In this document: positions 1-8,442 of the stretch, piece after piece
Numbering within the stretch: position 1 is the first letter of the stretch
Layout of the letters: the number at the start of each line of letters is the position of its first letter
NCBI GenBank assembly: GCA_001603805.1
Contig: LUZY01000009.1
Coordinates: 152,402 to 216,401, forward strand
Origin: Deferribacterales bacterium Deferri_01
GTDB lineage: Bacteria; Chrysiogenota; Deferribacteres; Deferribacterales; Geovibrionaceae
Direction: 5' to 3'
DNA: 64,000 nt
Program-made: the position numbers and the translations under genes
Notes under the pieces: model-generated
What the model saw: the letters and a program-made list of their open reading frames with translations, nothing else
Told to the model about the DNA's origin: nothing
Database searches by the model: none

Positions 1-181
1 AATTCCACCACCTCGGCGGGTGATAATCTCTCAAGCGAGAACGAATTTTTATCAGCTTTATCCTTTCGTGTCAACAATAAAATTTAAAAAACTTTTCAAA
101 TATTTATGACCCGCTTATTATTAACAGATTTAATAAAAAAGGATGCCGAAATACCATATAGGGTATACCTTTTGAATAAAC

Positions 182-193
182 CGAAATATTTCG
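182..193. promoter_or_regulatory. 12-bp perfect palindrome before the sensor kinase gene
   Basis: CGAAATATTTCG reads the same on both strands and lies just upstream of the GAGG ribosome-binding site of the kinase gene at 202. The rest of bases 1-201 is AT-rich. I see no gene in it and no confident -35/-10 pair. A second partial repeat, ATACC-ATATA-GGGTAT, lies around 155-170. An operator is possible but unproven. Confidence 0.25.
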
Positions 194-201
194 AGGATTG
201 A

Positions 202-1887
202 ATGTCCGGGATACAGAAATTTATAGTTTTATTTTGTCTTTTAATCACTTCAGTTGCCTTTGGGGCAGAGATAAAAACAGTTATTATCGGAATGGATGAG
301 GACTACCCGCCGTATGAGTTTGTTGATGAAAAGGGCGAACCCGCCGGTCTGCTGGTGGATCTTACCCGTTCTGTTGCCAGTGTAATGGGAATGGAGATAC
401 AGTTCAGAACAGGTGAATGGCAGGACATGGTTGACAGCCTGAACAAAGGGGATATTGATGTTCTTCAGGGTTTGTCATGGTCTGAAAGCAGGTCAGAGAA
501 GTTTGTCTTTGCACCGCCGACAACACTTGTAAACCATGCGGTTTTCGCCCGCAGAAATACAGGAAAAGTTTCAAGCCTTGAGCAGCTTGCCGGAAAAGAG
601 GTTATAGTCCACAAGGGCGGAATAATGAACGAACAGCTTGCGGCCATGGAAAATCCGCCAAAGCTTTTCTTTGCAGGAACACCGGAGGATGTTTTAAGGT
701 TATTGTCCTCCGGGAAGCATGACTATGCCGTTGTGCCGTTGCTGCCCGGAACTCACATAATAAAAAGGAACAGGCTTACTAACCTTGTTCCTGTGGTACA
801 GAGTGTAGCGGTTCATAAATATGGCTATGCAGCATTCAAAGATAATACCGACCTTATCGCTCGTTTTGCAGAGGGGCTTGCTATACTCCGTCAAACAGGA
901 GAATATGAAAGAATAAGTTCTAAGTGGCTTGGAGTAATGGACGGCAGCTTCATTTCGTGGTCCACTCTTTTTCGTTATATGCTTCTGACATCTGTACCTA
1001 TGCTTGGTGTATTTGGTTTTGTGCTGCTGTGGAGCTATTCTCTCAGAAAGAAAGTCACCGAACGTACCGCTTCATTAAGCCATGCTCTTCTTGAGCTTCA
1101 GGATAACCAGCGCCAGCTCATGCAGGCGGATAAGATGGCTGCTCTTGGTGTTCTTGTTTCCGGTGTTGCCCACGAGATAAATAATCCGAACGGGCTGATC
1201 CTGCTGAATACACCGATTATTCAGCGGTCATTTTCAGACATTGCACATATACTGGAAGAGTATTATGAAGAGAACGGAGACTTTCCCGTAGGCGGAATAG
1301 CATATTCCAAAATGCGTTCCCAGCTGCCTATTATGATTGAGGAAACAAACGCCGGAGCCTTGAAAATAAAGCGTATTGTAAATGATCTGAAAGATTTTGC
1401 CCGAAGAGACGATACCGGGGAAAAAGCTGTTTTTGATCTGAATACATGCCTGTGTACCGCTTTGAGGCTTGTGGAAACAGAGATAAAGAAGTCCACAGAC
1501 AATTTCTCTGTGACATATGCTGCTCATCCTGCTTATATTTATGGAAACATACACCGGATGGAGCAGGTTATAGTGAATTTGCTGCTGAATTCATGCCAGG
1601 CTCTGACTTCTGTGGAAGACGGCATCAGGGCGGTTATCTCAGCAGATAACGGGAGTATATCTCTGGTTATTGAGGATGACGGTACAGGTATTAAACCGGA
1701 AGATATGAACCGTATTACCGATCCTTTTTTTACCACAAAGAGAGATACAGGCGGCACGGGGCTGGGGCTTTCTGTCTCAGAAGGCATAATTAAAGAACAT
1801 GGCGGAACAATGAGTTTCGAGTCAGTTTATGGCATAGGCACAAAGGTCAGCATATATTTCCCTGAAAAATCAGGAGGCGGTGAATGA
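202..1887 (+). CDS. Sensor histidine kinase with periplasmic solute-binding (SBP_bac_3) domain
   Basis: The 561-residue protein has a signal peptide (residues 1-21), then a family 3 solute-binding domain (about 25-243, with the ligand-pocket start EDYPPYEF at 33-40). One membrane helix follows (about 258-280), then a linker coiled coil, a HisKA helix with phospho-acceptor H324 in GVAHEINNPNG, and an HATPase domain with N, G1 (DDGTGI) and G2 (GGTGLGLS) boxes. The predicted role is to bind a small periplasmic ligand and pass phosphate to the regulator encoded next. Its stop overlaps that gene by four bases (ATGA), so the two are translated together. Family 3 domains usually bind amino acids or related small acids; the true ligand is unknown. 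The flavocytochrome gene that follows suggests an electron acceptor or a related carboxylate (inference). Confidence 0.9.
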   Translation: MSGIQKFIVLFCLLITSVAFGAEIKTVIIGMDEDYPPYEFVDEKGEPAGLLVDLTRSVASVMGMEIQFRTGEWQDMVDSLNKGDIDVLQGLSWSESRSEKFVFAPPTTLVNHAVFARRNTGKVSSLEQLAGKEVIVHKGGIMNEQLAAMENPPKLFFAGTPEDVLRLLSSGKHDYAVVPLLPGTHIIKRNRLTNLVPVVQSVAVHKYGYAAFKDNTDLIARFAEGLAILRQTGEYERISSKWLGVMDGSFISWSTLFRYMLLTSVPMLGVFGFVLLWSYSLRKKVTERTASLSHALLELQDNQRQLMQADKMAALGVLVSGVAHEINNPNGLILLNTPIIQRSFSDIAHILEEYYEENGDFPVGGIAYSKMRSQLPIMIEETNAGALKIKRIVNDLKDFARRDDTGEKAVFDLNTCLCTALRLVETEIKKSTDNFSVTYAAHPAYIYGNIHRMEQVIVNLLLNSCQALTSVEDGIRAVISADNGSISLVIEDDGTGIKPEDMNRITDPFFTTKRDTGGTGLGLSVSEGIIKEHGGTMSFESVYGIGTKVSIYFPEKSGGGE

Positions 1888-3290
1888 GTCTTTATCCTTC
1901 TTTCGGAATACTTATGGTAGATGATGAGCCAGGTTGGCTTCGTTCCCTTTCTATTACTCTGGAATCCGCCGCAGGGATAACCAATACCGCTTCATGTACT
2001 GATTCCAGAGAGGTTATGGGGATGCTGGAAAGCGGTGAATACCGTATTCTGCTGCTGGATCTTAATATGCCTCATATTAAAGGCGATGTTCTGCTTGGAA
2101 GTGTAAAAGAGCGGTTTCCTGAGGTTACAGTAATCGTGATAAGCGGGATGAATCTTATTGAGTCTGCCGTAGAGTGCATGAAAAAAGGCGCATCGGATTT
2201 TTTTGTAAAAACTGATCCGGCGGAAAGAATAGTAAGCGGAGTGGTAAACGCTGTAAAAATAATATCTCTCGAAAGCGAAAACAGGGCTATTTCAAAGAAA
2301 CTGCTGGAGAGGAGCATTGCCCACCCCGAAGCATTTGCCGATATAATTACTACGGACCCAAAGATGTTTGCTGTTTTCAGCTACACAGAAGCTGTAGCAA
2401 AAAGCCAGCACCCTTTCCTCATAACCGGGGAAAGCGGGACAGGCAAAGAACTGCTGGCAAAGGCTGCTCACATTCTGAGCGGACGCACGGGAAACCTTGT
2501 AACAGTTAATGTCGCCGGGCTTGATGATGCTGTTTTTGCCGATACCCTTTTCGGACACTGCAAAGGTGCTTTCACAGGCGCTGATACTGTACGCAAAGGA
2601 CTTATAGAGGAAGCGTCAAACGGCACTCTTTTTCTGGATGAAATAGGCGATTTAAGCATGGCGAGTCAAGTAAAGCTTTTAAGACTTCTGCAGGAAGGAG
2701 AATACTTCAGGCTTGGCAGTGACTTACCCCGAAGAACAAATGCCAGGATAATAGCCGCAACCCATGCAGATTTGCAGATGAAAGAGAAAGAAGGATCTTT
2801 CAGAAGGGATCTGTTTTATCGTCTGAAGACTCATTATGTTAATATTCCTCCTCTGCGTGAGCATCCGTGTGACATTGCATTGCTTACCGAACACTTTTTA
2901 GAAGAGGCAGCAGCAGAGATGGGTATGGGAAAAATAGTTTTTGATGCAGATGTTTCGGCTTTTCTTTCCTCTTACACTTTTCCCGGTAATATCAGAGAGC
3001 TGAGAGCAATGATCTATAATGCGGTCAGTATCAGCGGCGGCAATGCTGTTTCGGCGGAAAAGTTTTTTAAAGCAGCAGGTTTGGAAAACCCCAGCGATAT
3101 TAAAAGAAACTGCCTTTGCGAAAACCCTTTCAGGCAGATGCAGAGTCTTCCCCGAATAGACGAGTCAACTGAATTTCTGGTTGATGAAGCGATGAGGAGG
3201 GCGGAAGGAAATCAGACAGTCGCAGCGAGACTTCTGGGTATTTCTCAGCCTGCTCTGAGCAAAAGATTGAAAAACCGCAGTGATGTATAA
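1884..3290 (+). CDS. NtrC-family sigma-54-dependent response regulator
   Basis: The 468-residue protein has a receiver domain (about 8-125) with acidic pocket DDE (13-15), phospho-acceptor D59 and K109. The AAA+ domain that follows has Walker A GESGTGKE (182-189) and the sigma-54-contacting loop GAFTGA (228-233). A Fis-type helix-turn-helix ends the protein (VAARLLGISQPALSKRL). All motifs needed to activate sigma-54 polymerase are intact. The start overlaps the kinase stop by four bases, marking them as cognate partners. The next gene, a flavocytochrome, is preceded by a -24/-12 promoter and two upstream inverted repeats, which makes it the obvious target. DctD of the C4-dicarboxylate systems is the nearest familiar analogue, but this regulator could serve another ligand. 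Confidence 0.92.
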   Translation: MSLYPSFGILMVDDEPGWLRSLSITLESAAGITNTASCTDSREVMGMLESGEYRILLLDLNMPHIKGDVLLGSVKERFPEVTVIVISGMNLIESAVECMKKGASDFFVKTDPAERIVSGVVNAVKIISLESENRAISKKLLERSIAHPEAFADIITTDPKMFAVFSYTEAVAKSQHPFLITGESGTGKELLAKAAHILSGRTGNLVTVNVAGLDDAVFADTLFGHCKGAFTGADTVRKGLIEEASNGTLFLDEIGDLSMASQVKLLRLLQEGEYFRLGSDLPRRTNARIIAATHADLQMKEKEGSFRRDLFYRLKTHYVNIPPLREHPCDIALLTEHFLEEAAAEMGMGKIVFDADVSAFLSSYTFPGNIRELRAMIYNAVSISGGNAVSAEKFFKAAGLENPSDIKRNCLCENPFRQMQSLPRIDESTEFLVDEAMRRAEGNQTVAARLLGISQPALSKRLKNRSDV

Positions 3291-3295
3291 CTAAG

Positions 3296-3377
3296 GTTAT
3301 ACATATAACTTTCATTATAAGCCTTATTTACAAGTGCTTTAATAACCAATATCCCAAATGTTATAACTTTTGTTATA
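3296..3377. promoter_or_regulatory. Two upstream inverted-repeat sites, likely enhancer (UAS) for the NtrC-type regulator
   Basis: The motif TATAAC-N4-(G/A)TTATA occurs at 3304-3319 and again at 3362-3377, 58 bp apart start to start. The first copy also overlaps GTTATA-CA-TATAAC at 3296-3309. They lie about 70-150 bp upstream of the sigma-54 promoter at 3444-3459, the usual distance for enhancer sites bound by NtrC-family dimers. The assignment to the regulator at 1884 is inferred from position. Confidence 0.6.
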
Positions 3378-3443
3378 GACCTCATTATATCTGTTTATTT
3401 CTTAAACTATTTTTGTATAAGAGTTTTATTTATTCTGCGCCTT

Positions 3444-3459
3444 TGGCATATGCATTGCA
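3444..3459 (+). promoter_or_regulatory. Sigma-54 (-24/-12) promoter of the flavocytochrome gene
   Basis: TGGCAT-N5-TTGCA has the invariant GG (3445-3446) and GC (3457-3458) separated by exactly ten bases, matching the family consensus closely. Transcription would start near 3470, about 50 bases before the ATG at 3520, which has a clear AGGAGG ribosome-binding site. The gene just upstream encodes a sigma-54 activator. Confidence 0.8.
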
Positions 3460-3519
3460 TTAACTCCTGAAAGCGGCTTCGTGCCGTATTTAATTTTCTT
3501 CAATTCTCAGGAGGAATAG

Positions 3520-5274
3520 ATGAAACGTTTAATTCTGTTTATTTTCTGCTGCATTATGCTGACGGCTTTTGCTTCGTTTGCAGCGGAAGGAAAAGCTCTC
3601 TCGGACATCCATAAGGCATCCGATATCACATGTGCTGACTGTCACGGTAAAATGAAAAAAATCACTGTGGATGACAATGAAGTCAGCGTGAATTCTTCAT
3701 GTGTGAGCTGTCATGGCGGTATGGAGGAAATGGCTAAACTCAGCCATGAGGAAATCAATCCTCACGCATCTCACCTTGGTGACATCAATTGTACCACATG
3801 CCATAAAGGGCATGAAAAATCACAGCCTTATTGCCTGAAATGCCACAGTTTCCCTATGGTTATTCCCGGTTCTGATGCTCCCGAAAAGAAATGGACGGAA
3901 TACGACCCTAAAGCAAAAATAACCCGCACAGAAACAACAGATGTTGTTGTTATAGGTGCCGGAGCAGCCGGTATGACTGCGGCTATCAATGCTTTTGATG
4001 CAGGCGTTAAAGTAATAGTAATAGAAAAAATGCCCCTCACCGGCGGAAACAGTATGCTTGCTGCCGGCGGTATGAATGCTGCTGAAACAGTTTTTCAGAA
4101 CAAAAAAGGGATAGATGACTCAGTACAGCTCATGTACGAAGATACAATGAAGGGCGGAAAATACATGAATGTGCCCGCTCTTGCGGAAGTTCTCGCTAAA
4201 AACTCTTCATCATCAATAGACTGGCTTACCTCTGTAGGGGCAGACATGTCAGATGTGGGACGTATGGCGGGAGCAAGTGTCTACAGAACCCACCGTCCCA
4301 CCGGCGGTAAAGTTGTCGGCGCTCATATAGCAATTGTTCTCCGTAATAACGCCAAAGCCCGCAATATGGACGTGCGCCTTAATACAAAAGCTGAAAAGCT
4401 GATTGTTGATGAGGCAGGCAATGTTACTGGCATTATAGTTCAGGGTAAACATTCCGGCACATACGCTATCAAGGCAAAAGCAGTTGTGCTTGCTGCCGGC
4501 GGTTTTTCTGCCAATGCATCAAGAGTAGCTCATTACAAACCGGAATTCGCAGGTATGACAACTTCCAACCAGCCCGGCGCTCAGGGTGAGGGAATGGTTC
4601 TCGGAGCCAAAATCGGCGCTGAAATGTGGGGAATGGATCAGATACAGATTCACCCGACAGTTGCAGCAGGCAGCCGTATACTCATCACTGAAGCAGTGAG
4701 AGGCAACGGTGCTATCCTTGTTAACTACGAAGGCAAAAGATTCGTGAATGAGCTTACCACAAGGGATAAGGCTTCTGCTGCTATCCTTGCTCAGACAAAT
4801 AAATCAGCTTTCCTTGTTTTTGATGACAATGTGCGCAAAAGCCTTAAACAGATTGACGGCTACTTCCACCTTGATCTTGTGAAAACAGGCAACACTCCTG
4901 CTGAACTTGCAAAAGCTATGGGTGTTCCCGCTGATGCACTTGAGGCAACAATAAAAACATACAACGATGCTGTAAGCGCTAAGTCAGATAAAGAGTTCGG
5001 ACGTCCCGATCTCCCAAGGGATTTTAAAACAGCTCCTTATATAGCAATAGAAGTGCGCCCCGGCATTCACTACACAATGGGCGGTCTGCTTATTAATACA
5101 GATGCACAGGTTATGTCCATTGACGGAACACCTATCGGCAATCTTTATGCAGCAGGCGAAGTTACCGGCGGTGTTCACGGCGGAAACCGTCTTGGCGGTA
5201 ACTCTATATCAGAAACGATAACATTCGGACGCATAGCGGGTACAAATGCCGCTAATCTTGTTAAATCCAAATAG
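3520..5274 (+). CDS. Tetraheme flavocytochrome c, fumarate-reductase type
   Basis: The 584-residue protein starts with a signal peptide (1-22) and should be periplasmic. Four CxxCH heme sites follow (C38-H42, C61-H65, C91-H95, C105-H109). The flavoprotein part starts with a Rossmann FAD motif GAGAAG (146-151). Residues matching the active site of Shewanella fumarate reductase Fcc3 are present: H378 in HPT, T390-E391, the proton-donor arginine R394 in EAVRGNG, H517 in HYTMGG and R557 in GGNRLGG. In urocanate reductases that arginine position differs, so fumarate is the most likely substrate, though related 2-enoates remain possible. Electrons would arrive from the quinone pool through a membrane cytochrome such as CymA, which is not in this window. 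The gene appears to be controlled by the sigma-54 promoter and the two-component pair just upstream. Confidence 0.9.
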   Translation: MKRLILFIFCCIMLTAFASFAAEGKALSDIHKASDITCADCHGKMKKITVDDNEVSVNSSCVSCHGGMEEMAKLSHEEINPHASHLGDINCTTCHKGHEKSQPYCLKCHSFPMVIPGSDAPEKKWTEYDPKAKITRTETTDVVVIGAGAAGMTAAINAFDAGVKVIVIEKMPLTGGNSMLAAGGMNAAETVFQNKKGIDDSVQLMYEDTMKGGKYMNVPALAEVLAKNSSSSIDWLTSVGADMSDVGRMAGASVYRTHRPTGGKVVGAHIAIVLRNNAKARNMDVRLNTKAEKLIVDEAGNVTGIIVQGKHSGTYAIKAKAVVLAAGGFSANASRVAHYKPEFAGMTTSNQPGAQGEGMVLGAKIGAEMWGMDQIQIHPTVAAGSRILITEAVRGNGAILVNYEGKRFVNELTTRDKASAAILAQTNKSAFLVFDDNVRKSLKQIDGYFHLDLVKTGNTPAELAKAMGVPADALEATIKTYNDAVSAKSDKEFGRPDLPRDFKTAPYIAIEVRPGIHYTMGGLLINTDAQVMSIDGTPIGNLYAAGEVTGGVHGGNRLGGNSISETITFGRIAGTNAANLVKSK

Positions 5275-5293
5275 ACAACCTCCGTATAACACC

Positions 5294-5324
5294 ATACCCG
5301 CAGGATCCTTAGTCCTGCGGGTAT
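5294..5324 (+). terminator. Hairpin after the flavocytochrome gene
   Basis: A perfect 12-bp stem (ATACCCGCAGGA at 5294-5305 with its complement at 5313-5324) has a 7-base loop. A T-run (5336-5340) lies 11 bases further on, so this is probably a terminator, though the gap before the Ts is longer than usual. Confidence 0.6.
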
Positions 5325-5360
5325 GCCCCTATAACTTTTTATTTTCAGGCGGGTTTCTTT

Positions 5361-6569
5361 ATGACGCTTAAAGAGAGATTTCCTGCTTTTACAGGAAGAA
5401 ATTACAGACTGTTCTGGACAGCGCAGTTTATATCCCTCACTGGAGTCTGGATGCAGTCTGTGGCACAGGGGTGGCTTATATACAAGCTTAGTATGTCTCC
5501 TGCTGCACTGGCTGCTGCTGCCATAGCTCTTTCTGCTCCGGTTTTTGTTTTCTCTGTATTCGGCGGACTTGCCGCAGATTTTGTTGACCGGAAAAAACTT
5601 CTTGTTTCCACACAGATAGCTGCTTCTGTTCCGGCTTTAATCCTTTACTATATCACCGCAACAGATAAAGCCAGCGTGGAGTGGATCATAGCGCTTGCTG
5701 CAATGACAGGGGTGGTAAACGCATTTGAATACCCGGCAAGACACGCAATGACAGCAGAAATTGTCACCAGAGATAAGCTGACAAGCGCTGTAACTCTTCA
5801 GGCTGTTGCATTCAACGCCACCAGAATGATAGGTTCTTCCGCAGCAGGTTTCATCATTGTTGTAAGCAGCCCTGCCATATGCTTTCTTATCAACTTTGTG
5901 AGCTACCTTACCGGAGCTTTGCTGTATTCCATGATTGAGCAGGAAGCTGCCTCTACAGGGAGAGATTCTGTGAAAAATACGAGAAGTATAGCAGACGGAA
6001 TAAAGTTTATCCTGAAAAGACGGGACATAACAGGCGTGCTTATCATTGTTGCCGCTGTCAGCCTTTTTGGAATACCTTTTATTCCGATGCTGCCGCTTTT
6101 TGCGGAAGGAGTTCTGCACTCCGGGGCGGACGGTTTGGGAATGCTTTCGGGTATAACCGGGGCAGGTTCCATGATCGCAGCCATAACAGTAGCCTGTATG
6201 CCGGAAATAAGCCACAAAGGACGCAATATGGTTTTCTCTGCGTTCTTTTTTGCTTTTTCTCTTTTTCTTTTTGCCAGATCTACCAACCTGTATTTTTCCA
6301 TGGCGGCACTGGCTGCTGCCGGGTGGGGTATTGTCTGTATACTTGCCCTTGCTAACTGCTTTATTCAGCACAAATGCCCCAGCCATATGAGGGGCAGGGT
6401 CATGGCTGCTTTCTCTTTCGCACTGGTAGGGCTTGCGCCTGTCGGACATGCTGTTATGGGGTATTCCGCCGGTAAGCTTGGAGTCGCAGACGCTGTTTCG
6501 ATGAGTTCTTTGATATGTATTCTGATTGTTATTGCCGGAGGGGTGAATTTAATAAAAAACCCCGCCTGA
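5361..6569 (+). CDS. MFS transporter, MFS_3 (enterobactin-exporter-like) family
   Basis: The 402-residue membrane protein has about 12 hydrophobic helices. The N-terminal signature (RNYRLFWTAQFISLTGVWMQ, then GWLIYKLS) and the motif-A-like loop GGLAADFVDRKK (about 73-84) are typical of the MFS_3 family, which includes EntS and many putative drug or siderophore exporters. It probably exports a small molecule by proton antiport across the inner membrane. It stands alone: a hairpin separates it from the flavocytochrome gene, and the next gene is convergent. The substrate cannot be told from sequence. Its stop codon lies inside the terminator of the convergent gene. Confidence 0.8.
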   Translation: MTLKERFPAFTGRNYRLFWTAQFISLTGVWMQSVAQGWLIYKLSMSPAALAAAAIALSAPVFVFSVFGGLAADFVDRKKLLVSTQIAASVPALILYYITATDKASVEWIIALAAMTGVVNAFEYPARHAMTAEIVTRDKLTSAVTLQAVAFNATRMIGSSAAGFIIVVSSPAICFLINFVSYLTGALLYSMIEQEAASTGRDSVKNTRSIADGIKFILKRRDITGVLIIVAAVSLFGIPFIPMLPLFAEGVLHSGADGLGMLSGITGAGSMIAAITVACMPEISHKGRNMVFSAFFFAFSLFLFARSTNLYFSMAALAAAGWGIVCILALANCFIQHKCPSHMRGRVMAAFSFALVGLAPVGHAVMGYSAGKLGVADAVSMSSLICILIVIAGGVNLIKNPA

Positions 6570-6587
6570 TGCGTTCATCAAACGGGG
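6560..6587 (-). terminator. Rho-independent terminator of the chemoreceptor gene, overlapping the MFS stop codon
   Basis: Stem CCCCG (6560-6564) pairs with CGGGG (6583-6587), with an inner TGATG/CATCA stem. Read on the minus strand the hairpin is followed at once by TTTTTT, so it ends the gene at 6596-8233. On the plus strand it lacks a good T-run. The TGA of the MFS gene (6567-6569) lies inside it. Confidence 0.75.
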
Positions 6588-6595
6588 ATAAAATT

Positions 6596-8233
6596 TTATC
6601 TTCTATTCATTTTAGGACCCAGATGTTTCCCGTATTCCTTGTCTTCATGCATTATATGGTTTTTAAGCCAGTCCTGAAGGAAACTCATGAGGTTAAATCC
6701 GATAACCTCTTTTCCCTTTTTATAGTTGTCAAGAAACTGTCCCACGGCGGCTTTGAGCTTTTCGTGTGATTTTATGTGATTGTGGCTTTGATTATAGCCG
6801 TATTTCCTGAAGGCTTCCTCTTCCGAATCGAAGTGGTAAACAGTGTACTCAACAAGCTCATTCAGCGTTTTCTCAAGCATTTGTTTGCCTGTGTCCTGTC
6901 TTATTGCGTTGTACAGGTTGTTGATTATGCTTACGAGCTTCTTATGCTGTTCATCAAACTGGTTTACTCCTGTTTCGAGAACAGATGACCATTTGATAAA
7001 TTCATCTCCGTTTGTAGTGGTAAAGCCGGATACGCTTCCCGCCAGACCTTTTGTAACGTCCAGAAGGTTGTTGCCGGCTATTACTGATTCGTTTGCCATG
7101 TGGAGAATATTTGAAGACATGTCGGATATTTCTATGGTGCTGTTGGACACTTCGCTGAGGGCAATATTTTCTTCTTCCATTGCTCTCACTATGCCGTTGA
7201 GCTGGCTTGTAAGCTCGTTAATGCTGTCTGCTATAGTGTTGATGGAGCTTACGGATTCACCAGAAAACTCAATACCTTTTTCAACATTTTCGACCCCTTC
7301 CTTAACCTTGCCGAAAACATCGTTGATTTTATACTGAAGCTCTCTGATAACAGCGCCTATCTGTTCAGTGGAGTCTGTTGTCTTTCCTGCGAGTTTACGA
7401 ACCTCATCAGCCACAACGGCGAAACCTCTGCCGTGTTCTCCCGCTCTTGCAGCTTCGATTGCGGCATTGAGTGCGAGCAGGTTTGTCTGGTCTGCAATCT
7501 CTTTGATTGAAACTACTATGTGTTCAATCTCCTCGGACTGCTTAAGGAACTCTTCAACCACCGCAGAGATGGACGATATGCTTCCGGATATATTTTCCAT
7601 ACTTTTCCGGTTGCTGGAAATTATGCTTATGCCTGTTTTAACTCTTTCGCTGCAGTCCTCCACAAGCTCAAAGGATGTTTTGCAGGTGGAAAGGACACTT
7701 TGTCCGGTTGAGGTAAGTTCTTCGGCTGCGCTGGACACATTGTTGACGTTATCATTTATCGTATTGATCTGCCCGTTAACTTCAGAGTTGACTGAAGAAA
7801 GGTTGTCAGCAAGGCTTCTTATGTTGTTTGCAGCGTGGTAAAACTCGGCTATTGTTCTGTCCAGCTTATCAAGAAGCTGATTCAGTCCGCCGCCCAGTTC
7901 TTTCATTTCCCCTCTGCACTCATCCACCGGAACTCTTTTGGTGAGATCTCCGCTGAGAGCGGCATTAAGAGTGAGACCAAATTCCTTTACACCGCAGCTA
8001 ACTCTTTTAAATGCCATATAAGGTATTAAAAATGCCGGAATAAGAGCAGTGAGAATACATATGATTGAGATTGTCAGACCGGTGGAAGCAAGCTGCATCG
8101 CCTCTATACTTGCCTTATCTCCAGGCATTATCTGCCTGAAAAAGAAGAAGTTTTTAATACCGATGAATCCTGCTGTAATACCGGGCACTACGGAAATAAT
8201 GATAAAAATGATATGTTTCAGAGAAAGGCGCAT
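6596..8233 (-). CDS. Methyl-accepting chemotaxis protein with C-terminal hemerythrin domain
   Basis: The 545-residue protein has two membrane helices (about 8-28 and 50-72) separated by only about 20 residues, so it has almost no periplasmic sensing domain. A HAMP-like linker leads to the MCP signalling coiled coil, whose hairpin tip is [20 protein letters not shown] (about 245-264). The C-terminal part (about 412-540) is a bacteriohemerythrin domain with all seven expected di-iron ligands: H430, H467, E471, H486, H490, H526 and D531. It should bind oxygen, or possibly NO, in the cytoplasm and steer the cell towards or away from it, as described for DcrH of Desulfovibrio. The C-terminal placement on a short-loop receptor is the notable feature. 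Confidence 0.93.
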   Translation of the reverse strand: MRLSLKHIIFIIISVVPGITAGFIGIKNFFFFRQIMPGDKASIEAMQLASTGLTISIICILTALIPAFLIPYMAFKRVSCGVKEFGLTLNAALSGDLTKRVPVDECRGEMKELGGGLNQLLDKLDRTIAEFYHAANNIRSLADNLSSVNSEVNGQINTINDNVNNVSSAAEELTSTGQSVLSTCKTSFELVEDCSERVKTGISIISSNRKSMENISGSISSISAVVEEFLKQSEEIEHIVVSIKEIADQTNLLALNAAIEAARAGEHGRGFAVVADEVRKLAGKTTDSTEQIGAVIRELQYKINDVFGKVKEGVENVEKGIEFSGESVSSINTIADSINELTSQLNGIVRAMEEENIALSEVSNSTIEISDMSSNILHMANESVIAGNNLLDVTKGLAGSVSGFTTTNGDEFIKWSSVLETGVNQFDEQHKKLVSIINNLYNAIRQDTGKQMLEKTLNELVEYTVYHFDSEEEAFRKYGYNQSHNHIKSHEKLKAAVGQFLDNYKKGKEVIGFNLMSFLQDWLKNHIMHEDKEYGKHLGPKMNRR

Positions 8234-8344
8234 ATGATAGACCCCCGAATAATCTGCATGCTGAATGAATAAACCCCATTCTGTTCAGATTTTTCTTACA
8301 TTCTTGCAAAAGAAAATTAAAAATAGCTTTATGTTTTCTTTAAA

Positions 8345-8369
8345 GCAATATAAATACCTGATATATTGC
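8345..8369. repeat. Inverted repeat in the chemoreceptor leader
   Basis: GCAATATA (8345-8352) and TATATTGC (8362-8369) form a perfect 8-bp inverted repeat in the leader before the chemoreceptor gene. It could be an operator or an mRNA hairpin; nothing in the sequence decides which. Confidence 0.3.
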
Positions 8370-8413
8370 TGTAAAAGAAGTTAATCCTATAGGGATTATA
8401 TATATATTATTAA

Positions 8414-8442
8414 TTGTTATTCCTATTCATAATTTTTGTCAA
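8414..8442 (-). promoter_or_regulatory. Candidate sigma-70 promoter for the chemoreceptor gene
   Basis: On the minus strand TTGACA (8442-8437) is followed after 17 bases by TAACAA (8419-8414). The -35 box overlaps the stop codon of the glycosyltransferase gene. The leader to the ATG at 8233 would be about 170 bases. I saw no sigma-28-type box of the kind often found before chemotaxis genes. Confidence 0.45.

Noticed and set aside
5637..6449. Long open frame on the minus strand (270 codons) inside the MFS gene
   Set aside because: It is antisense to a well-supported membrane transporter and its composition (many Cys, His and Arg) is that of a shadow frame.
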